Assembly (NCBI GenBank): GCA_015068135.1
Contig: SVLB01000004.1
Coordinates: forward strand, 1-64,000
Direction: 5' to 3'
DNA: 64,000 nt
Origin: Oscillospiraceae bacterium
GTDB lineage: Bacteria > Bacillota > Clostridia > Oscillospirales > Oscillospiraceae
This document shows positions 1 through 8,368 of the stretch, piece by piece; within the stretch, counting starts at the first letter, position 1; each line of letters opens with the position of its first letter. Below the pieces are notes generated by a model. The model was not told where the DNA came from and did no database searches. It saw only the letters and a list, made by a program, of their open reading frames with translations. A program made the translations under genes and the position numbers.

Positions 1-2
1 CC

Positions 3-194
3 GATGATCCCACCAAGAAGGGTGTGCCCACCGGCTGGAAGCTGACCATCCGTGACATTCTGGAGTACGGCGGCGCTAAGTTCCTGTGCCCCATGGCCGG
101 TACCATCTCCATGATGCCCGGTACTGCCGGCAGCCCCGCATACCGCCGTGTTGACGTTGACACCGAGACCGGTAAGGTATCCGGCCTGTTCTAA
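3..194 (+). CDS. fhs: formate--tetrahydrofolate ligase, C-terminal end (5' truncated by window edge)
   Basis: Frame 3 reads [63 protein letters not shown], resembling FTHFS C-termini; followed by fchA and folD. Not in the ORF track because it has no start in the window. Confidence 0.8.
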   Translation, partial: DDPTKKGVPTGWKLTIRDILEYGGAKFLCPMAGTISMMPGTAGSPAYRRVDVDTETGKVSGLF

Positions 195-239
195 TTTGGA
201 CTTACCTCAAAAGTGCTTAATAGGTGCTTACGAAACCAA

Positions 240-270
240 TAAGCAGAGGCGGTTTACCGCCTCTGCTTTT
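240..270 (+). terminator. intrinsic terminator after fhs
   Basis: AAGCAGAGGCGG-tttac-CGCCTCTGCTTTT hairpin with T-tract. Confidence 0.7.
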
Positions 271-291
271 GGAGCGTTTATACTACATTCC

Positions 292-364
292 AATGTAGGG
301 GCCGATGCCCACATCGGCCCGGGAAAACAACCATTGGGCCGATGTGGGCATCGGCCCCTACATT
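292..364. repeat. BIME-like inverted pair of GTAG-type REP hairpins
   Basis: 29-bp perfect inverted repeat (292-320 / 336-364); each arm is itself palindromic (GTAGGGGCCGATGcccaCATCGGCCC). Confidence 0.75.
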
Positions 365-386
365 AGATTTTAAGGAGAGATTACAT

Positions 387-1007
387 ATGGATATGACAAT
401 GGAATCCTGCCGCAAGTTTGTGGAAGTCCTGGCCTCCGATGCTCCCGCCCCCGGTGGCGGCGGTGCCGCGGCTCTGGTTGGTGCCATCGGCACTGCTCTG
501 GGCAATATGGTCGGTTCTCTGACTGTGGGCAAGAAGAAGTATGCCGATGTGGAGGCTGAGATCATCGAACTGAAGGGCAAGTGCGATGCTTTGCAGGTGG
601 AGCTTTTGAACCAGGTGGAGGCTGACGAGATCAACTTCCTGCCCCTGGCCAAGGCCTACGGCATTCCCAAGGACGATCCCAACCGGGATAAGATCATGGA
701 AGAGGCCACCATCATTGCCTGCTCCACCCCCATGAAGATCATGGAGCTGTGCTGCCAGGCCATTGAGTACATCGCTGTGTTTGCCACCAAGGGCAGCCGT
801 TTGGCTGTTTCCGATGCCGGCTGCGGTGCGGTTTGCTGCAAGGGCGCTCTGCAGGCCGCTTCTTTGAATGTGTTTATCAACACCAAGACTCTGAAGAACC
901 GTGAGGTTGCCGAGGAGATGAATACCAAGGCCCTGGACATGCTGGCAAAGTACGGCGCCATGGCTGACGAGATCTTCAACACGGTCAAGGCCGGCTTCGG
1001 CGTATAA
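387..1007 (+). CDS. fchA: cyclodeaminase/cyclohydrolase family protein (methenyltetrahydrofolate cyclohydrolase)
   Basis: MDMTMESCRKFVEVLASDAPAPGGGGAAALVGAIG..., FTCD_C-like; start chosen after AAGGAGAG SD; between fhs and folD. Confidence 0.85.
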   Translation: MDMTMESCRKFVEVLASDAPAPGGGGAAALVGAIGTALGNMVGSLTVGKKKYADVEAEIIELKGKCDALQVELLNQVEADEINFLPLAKAYGIPKDDPNRDKIMEEATIIACSTPMKIMELCCQAIEYIAVFATKGSRLAVSDAGCGAVCCKGALQAASLNVFINTKTLKNREVAEEMNTKALDMLAKYGAMADEIFNTVKAGFGV

Positions 1008-1085
1008 TCAGCCTCCCCTGCGAGGGGAGCTATGAGAAGTACTTAAATTTACGAAGATATTTCTGGAATATAAGGAGAAATCATT

Positions 1086-1961
1086 ATGGCAAAACAGCTT
1101 TTGGGTAAAGAAGTAAACGAAGCCCTGGTAGCCAACCTGCTGGAGCGCAGCAATGCGCTGAAGGCCAAGGGCGTTGAGCCCTGCCTGGGCATTATCCGCG
1201 TGGGCGCCCGTCCCGACGACCTGTCCTACGAGAGAGGCGCCATCAAGAAGGGTGAGACCGTTGGTATCGCTGTGAAGGTGTTCGAGCTGCCTGAGGATGC
1301 TTCCCGTGAGGATGTGCTGGCTGTGGTGGATCAGGTCAACGCTGACAACACGGTTCACGGTGTTCTCATGTTCCAGCCCTTCCCCAAGCACCTGCGTGAG
1401 TATCAGAGAGAGATCTGCAACCGTCTGGATCCCAAGAAGGATATGGACTGCCTGACCGATCTGTCCAGCGCCGGTGTGTACCAGGGTCGTGACGACCTGG
1501 GCTATGCTCCCTGCACCCCCTCTGCCTGCATGGAGATCCTGGACTACTATGGCATCGACTGCAAGGGTAAGTCCGCTGTGGTCATTGGCCGCAGCCTGGT
1601 GGTTGGCAAGCCTGCCGCTATGATGCTCATCGGCAAGAATGCCACCGTGACCGTCTGCCATACCAAGACCGTGGATACCGCTGCTGTCTGCCGTGAGGCG
1701 GATATCATCATCTCCGCTGCCGGTGTGCTGGGCAGCCTGACCAAGGACTATGTCCGTGAGGGCCAGATCGTCATCGACGTTTCCATGAACTGGAATCCTG
1801 AGAAGATCACTGCCAAGGGTAAGGGCGGCATGTCCGGTGACGCTGTGTACGAGGAAGTTGAGCCCATCGTTGAGGCCATTACTCCCGTTCCCGGCGGCGT
1901 GGGCGCGGTTACCACCACTGTGCTGATGAAGCACGTGATCGAGGCTGCTGAGAAAATCTGA
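1086..1961 (+). CDS. folD: bifunctional methylenetetrahydrofolate dehydrogenase/methenyltetrahydrofolate cyclohydrolase
   Basis: FolD motifs including PCTPSACMEIL, VVIGRSLVVGKPAAMML, TPVPGGVGAVTTTVLMKH. Confidence 0.95.
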   Translation: MAKQLLGKEVNEALVANLLERSNALKAKGVEPCLGIIRVGARPDDLSYERGAIKKGETVGIAVKVFELPEDASREDVLAVVDQVNADNTVHGVLMFQPFPKHLREYQREICNRLDPKKDMDCLTDLSSAGVYQGRDDLGYAPCTPSACMEILDYYGIDCKGKSAVVIGRSLVVGKPAAMMLIGKNATVTVCHTKTVDTAAVCREADIIISAAGVLGSLTKDYVREGQIVIDVSMNWNPEKITAKGKGGMSGDAVYEEVEPIVEAITPVPGGVGAVTTTVLMKHVIEAAEKI

Positions 1962-2039
1962 TAGCTTCCGCTTGTGCTACTGACGGAATCAAGGCAGGTT
2001 ACTGCCGGGGAGTGCAAGCGTAGAAAAAGCCGACCGTCT

Positions 2040-2075
2040 GGGCGATCCTGTCATGGCACGGGATCGCCCTTTTTG
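2040..2075 (+). terminator. intrinsic terminator after folD
   Basis: GGGCGATCC...GGATCGCCCTTTTT. Confidence 0.75.
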
Positions 2076-2088
2076 GACAAAAGATTTC

Positions 2089-2333
2089 AAACTTCAATTT
2101 ATCGTACAGTGTTATTTCGGAGCGCAAGGCTTCTCCTTGGGGAGAAGCTGGCAAAAATCGGCTCTTCAGAACCGATTTTTGACTGATGTGGGGTGCTGTT
2201 TTTTTGCAACGCTCCAATCAAACCGCTACAAAATGATAAGACCCCTCATCCGCCCCAGTGTGCGCACTGGGGCACCTTCCCCCGAGGGGGAAGGCTTTGC
2301 GCATCGAAATAACAGAACGATAAATCGGAACTT
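2089..2333. repeat. shell-type intergenic element, copy S1 (filled)
   Basis: Left AAACTTCAATTTATCGTACAGTGTTATTTCG, right CGAAATAACAGAACGATAAATCGGAACTT (inverted); internal hairpins including AAAATCGG...CCGATTTTT. Confidence 0.65.
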
Positions 2334-2354
2334 GTAAAACTATGAGGTGATATT

Positions 2355-3731
2355 ATGAAAAAACTTGCAAAAATGCAGGAAAGCAGCTTTTTGCGGCTGT
2401 TTTTTGCCGCTTTATCTGTCTGCTTTGTGATCGCAGCCTTTATTATGCCTGACCGGGCCAAGGCTTTTTCCGGCCTGTGGGATATCATGACCGGCCCTTG
2501 CAAGATCTCCACCAACTACTTTGCCCTGGGCTATGCTCCCACCTTCCTGAACATGGGCTTGGTGGGTCTGCTCTGCACGGTACTGGTGAGTCTTCCCGGC
2601 GCAAAGCCCAATAATGTGACCACCCTGGGTGTGATCCTCACCATTGGCTTCGGTTCCTGGGGCATCAATCCTCTGAACGTGATCCCCACGGTGCTGGGCG
2701 TGTGCCTGTTCTGCCTGATCAAGAAGGAAAAGCCCGGTGCCATGAGCAATGCAATGCTCTATTCTACCGGTATTGCCCCTCTGATCTCTGAGCTTTTGTT
2801 CCGCTACCCCGGTGCGGAATACCTGGGCTTCAACTGGCTGGGCCTTGCTTTGGGCCTGTTTGTGGGCCTGATCATTGGCTTCTTCCTGCCTGCGGGCCTG
2901 GGCCATGCTCCCAATATCCACAAGGGCTATGACCATTATTCTGCCGCTGTGCCCATCGGCTTTACCGCCTTCTTCCTCCGGGCAGTGCTGTACAATGTGA
3001 TGCTGGGTACTACCCCCGGAGCCATGGGGCTGTCCACCCTGGCAGCCCCTGAGGCAGAGTTCTTCTATGCCTGCAACATTTTCTGCCTGGTGGTGTTTGG
3101 CGCTTGCATCGTTGTGGCTCTGGGTATGGGCTGCAGGGTTAAGGACTACTGGAATCTTATGAAGGATTCCGGTCACGGTGTCAGCTTTACTTCCAAGTAT
3201 GGCAATGCCGCTTTCCTGATGAATGTGGGTGTATTCGGCCTGATGATCGTGGGCTACTACAACCTGGCGGCATTGATGGATGGCGGTTGGGACCGGGTCT
3301 CTACTGTTTGGACCGGCATGACCTTCGGCATCGTCTTCTGCATGCTGGCAACCTGCAACTCCGGCTCTCACCCCAGAAATGTATGGCCCATTATGGCGGG
3401 CTATATTGCCACTTCCTACCTCTTTGGCTGGATCAGCGGCCTTTTGGGCGTTGAGAATTATGCACTGACCATCAGCAATCAGTCCATCCTCATTGGCCTT
3501 TGCTATGCCAATGGTTTGAGCCCCATCTCCGGCAAGTACGGTGCGGGCTACGGTATGCTGGCGGCAGGTCTGCATTATCTGCTGGTCACGGCTGTGCCGG
3601 ATATGCACGGTGGCTTCTGCCTGTATAACGGCGGCTTCACCGCGGCGCTGATCTGCCTGATGTTTGTGCCTCAGCTGGAGAAGTTCTGCAAGACCAAAGA
3701 AGAGAGAAAGCTTGCCAAGGCTTCCAAATAA
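2355..3731 (+). CDS. polytopic membrane protein, DUF1576-like
   Basis: Many TM segments; GHAPNIHKGYDHYSAAVPIGF segment recalls DUF1576. Confidence 0.6.
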   Translation: MKKLAKMQESSFLRLFFAALSVCFVIAAFIMPDRAKAFSGLWDIMTGPCKISTNYFALGYAPTFLNMGLVGLLCTVLVSLPGAKPNNVTTLGVILTIGFGSWGINPLNVIPTVLGVCLFCLIKKEKPGAMSNAMLYSTGIAPLISELLFRYPGAEYLGFNWLGLALGLFVGLIIGFFLPAGLGHAPNIHKGYDHYSAAVPIGFTAFFLRAVLYNVMLGTTPGAMGLSTLAAPEAEFFYACNIFCLVVFGACIVVALGMGCRVKDYWNLMKDSGHGVSFTSKYGNAAFLMNVGVFGLMIVGYYNLAALMDGGWDRVSTVWTGMTFGIVFCMLATCNSGSHPRNVWPIMAGYIATSYLFGWISGLLGVENYALTISNQSILIGLCYANGLSPISGKYGAGYGMLAAGLHYLLVTAVPDMHGGFCLYNGGFTAALICLMFVPQLEKFCKTKEERKLAKASK

Positions 3732-3737
3732 AATAAA

Positions 3738-3920
3738 GGGCTGTCTCAAAACGTTTTTTGTAGGGTCACCTCTCCTGAGGTGACCGCAACCAAAATAAAA
3801 AAATAGCGCAAAATCTGCATATTTCTTGCAGATTTTGCGCTATTTTTACCTCCCGGACACCCGAGGACGGGTGTCCCTACAGTATACACAAGCGTTTTCG
3901 ATCCAGTGAGACAGCCTTTT
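3738..3920. repeat. composite palindromic element U, copy 1
   Basis: Outer GGCTGTCTCA / TGAGACAGCC, REP-like hairpins either side of a perfect 19-bp stem AAATAGCGCAAAATCTGCA (3801-3819 / 3827-3845); inverted homologue at 37320-37487. Confidence 0.75.
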
Positions 3921-3941
3921 TACGATAAATGTAAGGCTACT

Positions 3942-4154
3942 TCAGAGACTCCCGATAATATAGGAAATCAGATCTTCAGGGGTTACGGTTTTTCCTTTAT
4001 GGGGAATGCTGCTCCATTTTTTCTGTATAGCGGGATCGCTACTGCTTTGCGCACTTTCAATTGCGATTTCCATTGATCGATATATTTGCTGCGGTGTAAG
4101 ATCATACTTTTGCGCCAAAACACTGAGCATTTGCTGAAAGGCTTTTGAATCCAC
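3942..4154 (-). CDS. small protein resembling the Spo0A C-terminal domain
   Basis: VDSKAFQQMLSVLAQKYDLTPQQIYRSMEIAIESAQSSSDPAIQKKWSSIPHKGKTVTPEDLISYIIGSL; GTG start after GGAGGTGG. Confidence 0.5.
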   Translation of the reverse strand: MDSKAFQQMLSVLAQKYDLTPQQIYRSMEIAIESAQSSSDPAIQKKWSSIPHKGKTVTPEDLISYIIGSL

Positions 4155-4261
4155 ACAACCACCTCCATCAAACAGTATATCATATTGTGAATAACTCCAC
4201 AATACTGAAAAACCTGTTTTGTGTCTATAATGGTCACAGAAAAGGGAAGGGCGGTGCGTAG

Positions 4262-4459
4262 ATGCTGGATTATAGCCCCATGTGGCAGACGATGGAGACA
4301 AAGGGGATATCCCAGTACCGTCTTTTACAGGCGGGGATCGATAATAAGACTTTGGACTGCCTGAAGAAAGGGAAAAACATCACATTGCTTACTTTGGAGA
4401 AGATCTGCAATGCACTGTCATGTACGCCCAATGAGGTTGTGAGATTTACAGAGGAATAA
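4262..4459 (+). CDS. XRE-family small HTH regulator
   Basis: MLDYSPMWQTMETKGISQYRLLQAGIDNKTLDCLKKGKNITLLTLEKICNALSCTPNEVVRF. Confidence 0.8.
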   Translation: MLDYSPMWQTMETKGISQYRLLQAGIDNKTLDCLKKGKNITLLTLEKICNALSCTPNEVVRFTEE

Positions 4460-4460
4460 A

Positions 4461-4494
4461 GGAGCTGTTTCGAAAAGCACGAAACAGCTCCTTT
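4461..4494 (+). terminator. intrinsic terminator
   Basis: GGAGCTGTTTCG-aaaagca-CGAAACAGCTCCTTTT. Confidence 0.75.
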
Positions 4495-4571
4495 TACATT
4501 GTGGAGTATGAACTGCCGCTTCGCGGATCGGACCGCGGCGGTCCCTACACGGCTTTGTATAGGGCTATTGG

Positions 4572-5219
4572 TCAAATGCCGGTGAGAAGACCCATGGGGT
4601 CGGAGCCGGCAAAGTTTTCCATGCCGCCGATGAACCAGTCTCCGTCCTCCTTGACCATGGGAAGGGAGGCACTTTCGGATTGCTGATAGCCGTACATATT
4701 CAGCGACATGGTCACGTCCACTGTGGCGTAGTCGCCGTCAATGCTGATAGTTTGGATGGTGATGGTGCAGTAATCGCCCATGGCACCGGCAAAGCCAAAC
4801 AGATCCGTCATGCCAATGTCCATGCCGCTCATTTCGCCCATCAGACCGTCCATCAGACCCATGGTGGCCTCCATCATGGCCTGAGTCTGGGAATCCATGC
4901 ATTCGAGAATTGCCTCGTAGTCACCGTCGTTGTAAGCATCCTCCAAGGCCTGGATCCGCTCCCGGATCAAGGTCTCGTCGCTTTTGAACAGATTGGGGAA
5001 GAATACAAACACCAAAGCCACTGCAGCGACCACGGCGATCAGGGGGATCAGCCATTTCAGAAAAGACTTGCTGCCTTTAACGACGCTTGCGGCCTGGTTG
5101 GGCATGGCACTATTGGGCTGGGGAGTGGTTTGCTGGGGCTGAAACTGCTTTGCGCCGCAGGCTCTGCAAAAGGCGGCGTTATCGGGAAGCTGTGTGCCGC
5201 ATTGGATACAAAATGCCAT
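4572..5219 (-). CDS. zinc-ribbon membrane protein with extracytoplasmic domain
   Basis: MAFCIQCGTQLPDNAAFCRACGAKQF (CxxC/CxxC), one TM helix, NTF2/DUF4878-like tail. Confidence 0.7.
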   Translation of the reverse strand: MAFCIQCGTQLPDNAAFCRACGAKQFQPQQTTPQPNSAMPNQAASVVKGSKSFLKWLIPLIAVVAAVALVFVFFPNLFKSDETLIRERIQALEDAYNDGDYEAILECMDSQTQAMMEATMGLMDGLMGEMSGMDIGMTDLFGFAGAMGDYCTITIQTISIDGDYATVDVTMSLNMYGYQQSESASLPMVKEDGDWFIGGMENFAGSDPMGLLTGI

Positions 5220-5465
5220 AAGAGAAACCTCATTTCTTAAATCGGATGTATTTAAGGTATCATATCGGGAGAAAATTGTCAATTTCGGATTTGCCGTTGG
5301 TAATCGTGCGGTGAAAACAATGGGAATTTTCTGCGTTTTTTGTGGCATATTGCTCTTGAAAACCCGGTCCCGCGGTGGTATGATACGGCGGAAAAACGGA
5401 AAGTCTTCGACTCCCGCGGTTCGCCCCCTCAGCCCTAGACTGTCCGAGAACAAGAGGTAACAAGA

Positions 5466-6755
5466 ATGGAATCCTATTTGATCTGTTTGGCTGTGGCATT
5501 GGTAGGCGGCCTGATGCTTTCCCGTGTCACGAAATTACTGAATCTGCCTGCAGTAACCGCCTATTTGGTGGCGGGTCTGCTGCTGGGACCCTTCTGCCTG
5601 GGTGCGCTGGGTGTCAAGGGTCTGGGCTTCGGCTCTTTGGATCAGGTGCAGAGCCTGCATATTCTCACCCAAACGGCCCTGGGCTTCATTGCCTTTTCCA
5701 TGGGCAGCGAGTTCCGGCTGGCTCAGCTGAAATCCATGGGCGCTAAGGCCATCACCATCGGTGTGGCTCAGGCGGTGATCACCACCTTGGTGGTGGACGG
5801 TGTGCTGGTTGGTCTGCATTTTGCCTTCCCTAAGCTTCTGAGCCTGCCTGCGGCGCTGGTGCTGGGTGCCATTGCTTCGGCAACGGCTCCGGCGGCGACG
5901 CTGATGGTGGTCCGGCAGTATAAGGCTGATGGCCCGCTGACCCGGCTTTTGATGCTGGTGGTCGCCATTGATGACGCGGTGGGTCTTCTGCTGTTTTCTG
6001 CCTCCTTCGGCATCGCCTCCGCTATGGAAAACGGTGCAGTGAGTGTTATGGGTGTTGTGGTGGAGCCATTGGTCGAGATCGTGCTGTCTGTAGGCTTGGG
6101 TGCAGTGATGGGCTGGCTTCTTAACTGGGTGGAGTCCTTCTTCCACTCCCGCAGTAAGCGTATGACCATCTCCGTGGCCTTTGTTATGCTGACTGCCGGC
6201 CTTTCCATGCTGAAATTCCACATTGGTCCGATCCATTGCGGTTTCTCCCTGCTGCTGGTGTGCATGATGACCGGTACGGTGTTTTGCAATGTCTGTGATA
6301 CCTCCGAGGAGCTCATGAGCCGTGTGGAGGGCTGGACAGTGCCGCTGAATGTGCTGTTTTTTGTGATCTCCGGTGCGGAACTGGAGCTGGATATTCTTGT
6401 AAGCCCCGTGACCCTGATCGTGGGTGTGGTATATATCCTGGCAAGATCCGCGGGCAAGTACTTTGGCGCCTGGGGCAGCTGTAAATACTGCAAATGCTCC
6501 GCCCCCATTACAAAGAACCTGGGTATTACCCTGCTTCCTCAGGCCGGTGTGGCCCTGGGTATGGCGATGACGGCTACCGCCCTGGGGGATGGCAGTATGG
6601 TACGCAATGTGGTTTTGTTCGGTGTGATGATCTATGAGCTGGTAGGCCCGGCATTGACCCGCCGCTCCTTGCTGCTGGCCGGTGAGATCCGCCCCGAGGG
6701 CAAGACCAGCGCAAGAACGCCCAACAAGCCTGCGAAAACTGTGAATATTCACTAA
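5466..6755 (+). CDS. cation:proton antiporter (Kef/CPA2-like)
   Basis: Polytopic; LPAVTAYLVAGLLLGPF and LGAIASATAPAATLMVVRQYKADGPLT motifs. Confidence 0.85.
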   Translation: MESYLICLAVALVGGLMLSRVTKLLNLPAVTAYLVAGLLLGPFCLGALGVKGLGFGSLDQVQSLHILTQTALGFIAFSMGSEFRLAQLKSMGAKAITIGVAQAVITTLVVDGVLVGLHFAFPKLLSLPAALVLGAIASATAPAATLMVVRQYKADGPLTRLLMLVVAIDDAVGLLLFSASFGIASAMENGAVSVMGVVVEPLVEIVLSVGLGAVMGWLLNWVESFFHSRSKRMTISVAFVMLTAGLSMLKFHIGPIHCGFSLLLVCMMTGTVFCNVCDTSEELMSRVEGWTVPLNVLFFVISGAELELDILVSPVTLIVGVVYILARSAGKYFGAWGSCKYCKCSAPITKNLGITLLPQAGVALGMAMTATALGDGSMVRNVVLFGVMIYELVGPALTRRSLLLAGEIRPEGKTSARTPNKPAKTVNIH

Positions 6756-6816
6756 GTATTGATTTCCTCTCGTCTATGTGTTATAGTAATATAACCATAG
6801 AAGGGAGGAAATTTTT

Positions 6817-7695
6817 ATGAAACTGAAAAAGCTTTGGATTATGGTTGCGCTTGTATTGGTGTTTTCATCCCTGCTGGCAGGCTGTGGGGCAGGGGAGAGC
6901 AAGGCTGCCGTGGACTATGGCTATAAGGCCGATGATATGGTAGCCCCTGAAAACTCCGTAGAGCTGAGTACCAACGAGGGAAAGACCCAGTCGGCAATGC
7001 CCGCCAACCAGAAGCTGATCCGCAAGGTCCGTATGACCGCTGAAACGGAACAGATGGATGCCCTCCTGACCAGCCTGGATCAGCGGATCACAGAACTGGG
7101 CGGCTATGTGGAGAATCGGCAGGTTACCACCAGCGCAGATAGCCGAAGCACAAGACGGTCGGCAGATCTGACCATTCGCATCCCTGCGGAAAACCTGGAC
7201 GGTTTTGTCAATAAGATCTCTGAAACCGCCAACGTGCTGTCTGTCAATGAGACCGCTGAGGATATTACCCTAAGCTATGTGGCAACGGAAAGCCGGATCA
7301 AGGCCCTGGAAACCGAACAGACCCGCCTTTTGGAGCTGCTGGCGGCGGCGGAGAACATGGAAGATCTGCTGACCATCGAATCCCGGTTGACCGACGTGCG
7401 CACAGAGCTGGAGCAGGTCAATTCCCTTTTGCGGGTGTACGACAACCAGGTCAATTACGCAACGGTGGAGCTGTCCATTCAGCAGGTGCAGGAATTTACG
7501 GAGGTACGGGAGGCACCCGATGGCTTTTTTGAACGGGCATGGAATGTGCTGTGCAATGTCTGTTCGGGGATCGGTAAGTTCTTCCAGGAATTGGGCATCA
7601 TCCTGATCGGTATATCACCCATTTGGGTACCCTGCCTGGTCGGATTCATCGCCTGGCGGTATTTCCGTAAACGGAAAAAGAAGAATCAGAAATAA
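6817..7695 (+). CDS. DUF4349 domain-containing lipoprotein
   Basis: Lipobox LLAGCG; RKVRMTAETEQMDALL...IRIPAENLDGFVNKIS...ESRIKALETEQTRLLELL. Confidence 0.8.
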   Translation: MKLKKLWIMVALVLVFSSLLAGCGAGESKAAVDYGYKADDMVAPENSVELSTNEGKTQSAMPANQKLIRKVRMTAETEQMDALLTSLDQRITELGGYVENRQVTTSADSRSTRRSADLTIRIPAENLDGFVNKISETANVLSVNETAEDITLSYVATESRIKALETEQTRLLELLAAAENMEDLLTIESRLTDVRTELEQVNSLLRVYDNQVNYATVELSIQQVQEFTEVREAPDGFFERAWNVLCNVCSGIGKFFQELGIILIGISPIWVPCLVGFIAWRYFRKRKKKNQK

Positions 7696-7700
7696 GAAAC

Positions 7701-7735
7701 AGCCGGTATCAACGCAAATTGCGTTGATACCGGCT
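7701..7735. terminator. terminator-like hairpin after DUF4349 gene
   Basis: AGCCGGTATCAACGCAA-ATTGCGTTGATACCGGCT; weak T-tract. Confidence 0.45.
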
Positions 7736-7963
7736 CAGAGTGTCAAAAAAGCCGCAAACCGTCAAAATATGTGTGAATGGTAAAAGAAAGCAGCGTCATT
7801 GCGAGGCCACTTGTGGCCGTGGCAATCCGTTCTTCTTAAGACCTAGAAAGGCTTGCTGCGCAAGATATTTTGACTTACTGCGCAAACCGGACTCTACCGT
7901 ACCTATGTACGCCGACGAGTCCGGTTTGCTTGTCTTTGCGGCTCCTTTGACCTCTGTTGCGTA

Positions 7964-8284
7964 TTATTTCATAAACTTATCAATGGCCTGGCAAAGGTCG
8001 TCGATGGCATCCTCGTCTCCGGCGGCTACCGCATCGACCATGCAGTGACGCATATGATCCTTGAGGATCACCTTGCCGGTACCCTCCAATGCGGAACGGA
8101 CGGCGGCAAGCTGGATGAGCACCTCAGAGCAGTCGTAGCCTTCTTCCACCATGCGCTTGACCTTCTCCAAATGGCCGATGGCCCGGGCCAGACGGTTGAT
8201 CACCGCCTTTTGGTTTTCGTGGACATGACCGTGGGAATGGGCCAGGCCGTGGGCGTGCATATAGCTGTGTTCGTGCTCTGCCAT
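7964..8284 (-). CDS. CsoR/RcnR-family metal-sensing repressor with His-rich N-terminus
   Basis: MAEHEHSYMHAHGLAHSHGHVHE then RLARAIGHLEKVKRMVEEGYDCSEVLIQL...KDHMRHCM. Confidence 0.85.
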   Translation of the reverse strand: MAEHEHSYMHAHGLAHSHGHVHENQKAVINRLARAIGHLEKVKRMVEEGYDCSEVLIQLAAVRSALEGTGKVILKDHMRHCMVDAVAAGDEDAIDDLCQAIDKFMK

Positions 8285-8312
8285 GCATACCCTCCTTACA
8301 AAGATTTTTTAT

Positions 8313-8341
8313 ATCATAACGGATTTAGAAGTAACTTGCAA
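8313..8341 (-). promoter_or_regulatory. promoter of the csoR-like gene
   Basis: On minus strand TTGCAA-17 nt-TATGAT. Confidence 0.6.
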
Positions 8342-8368
8342 GCCCCCACGGGGGATAGGGAGCCTTAT

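Noticed and set aside
148-652. ORFs 148-366 (+) and 278-652 (-) sharing the peptide VGADAHIGP
   Set aside because: The shared peptide is just the translated palindromic repeat at 292-364; no evidence for protein coding.
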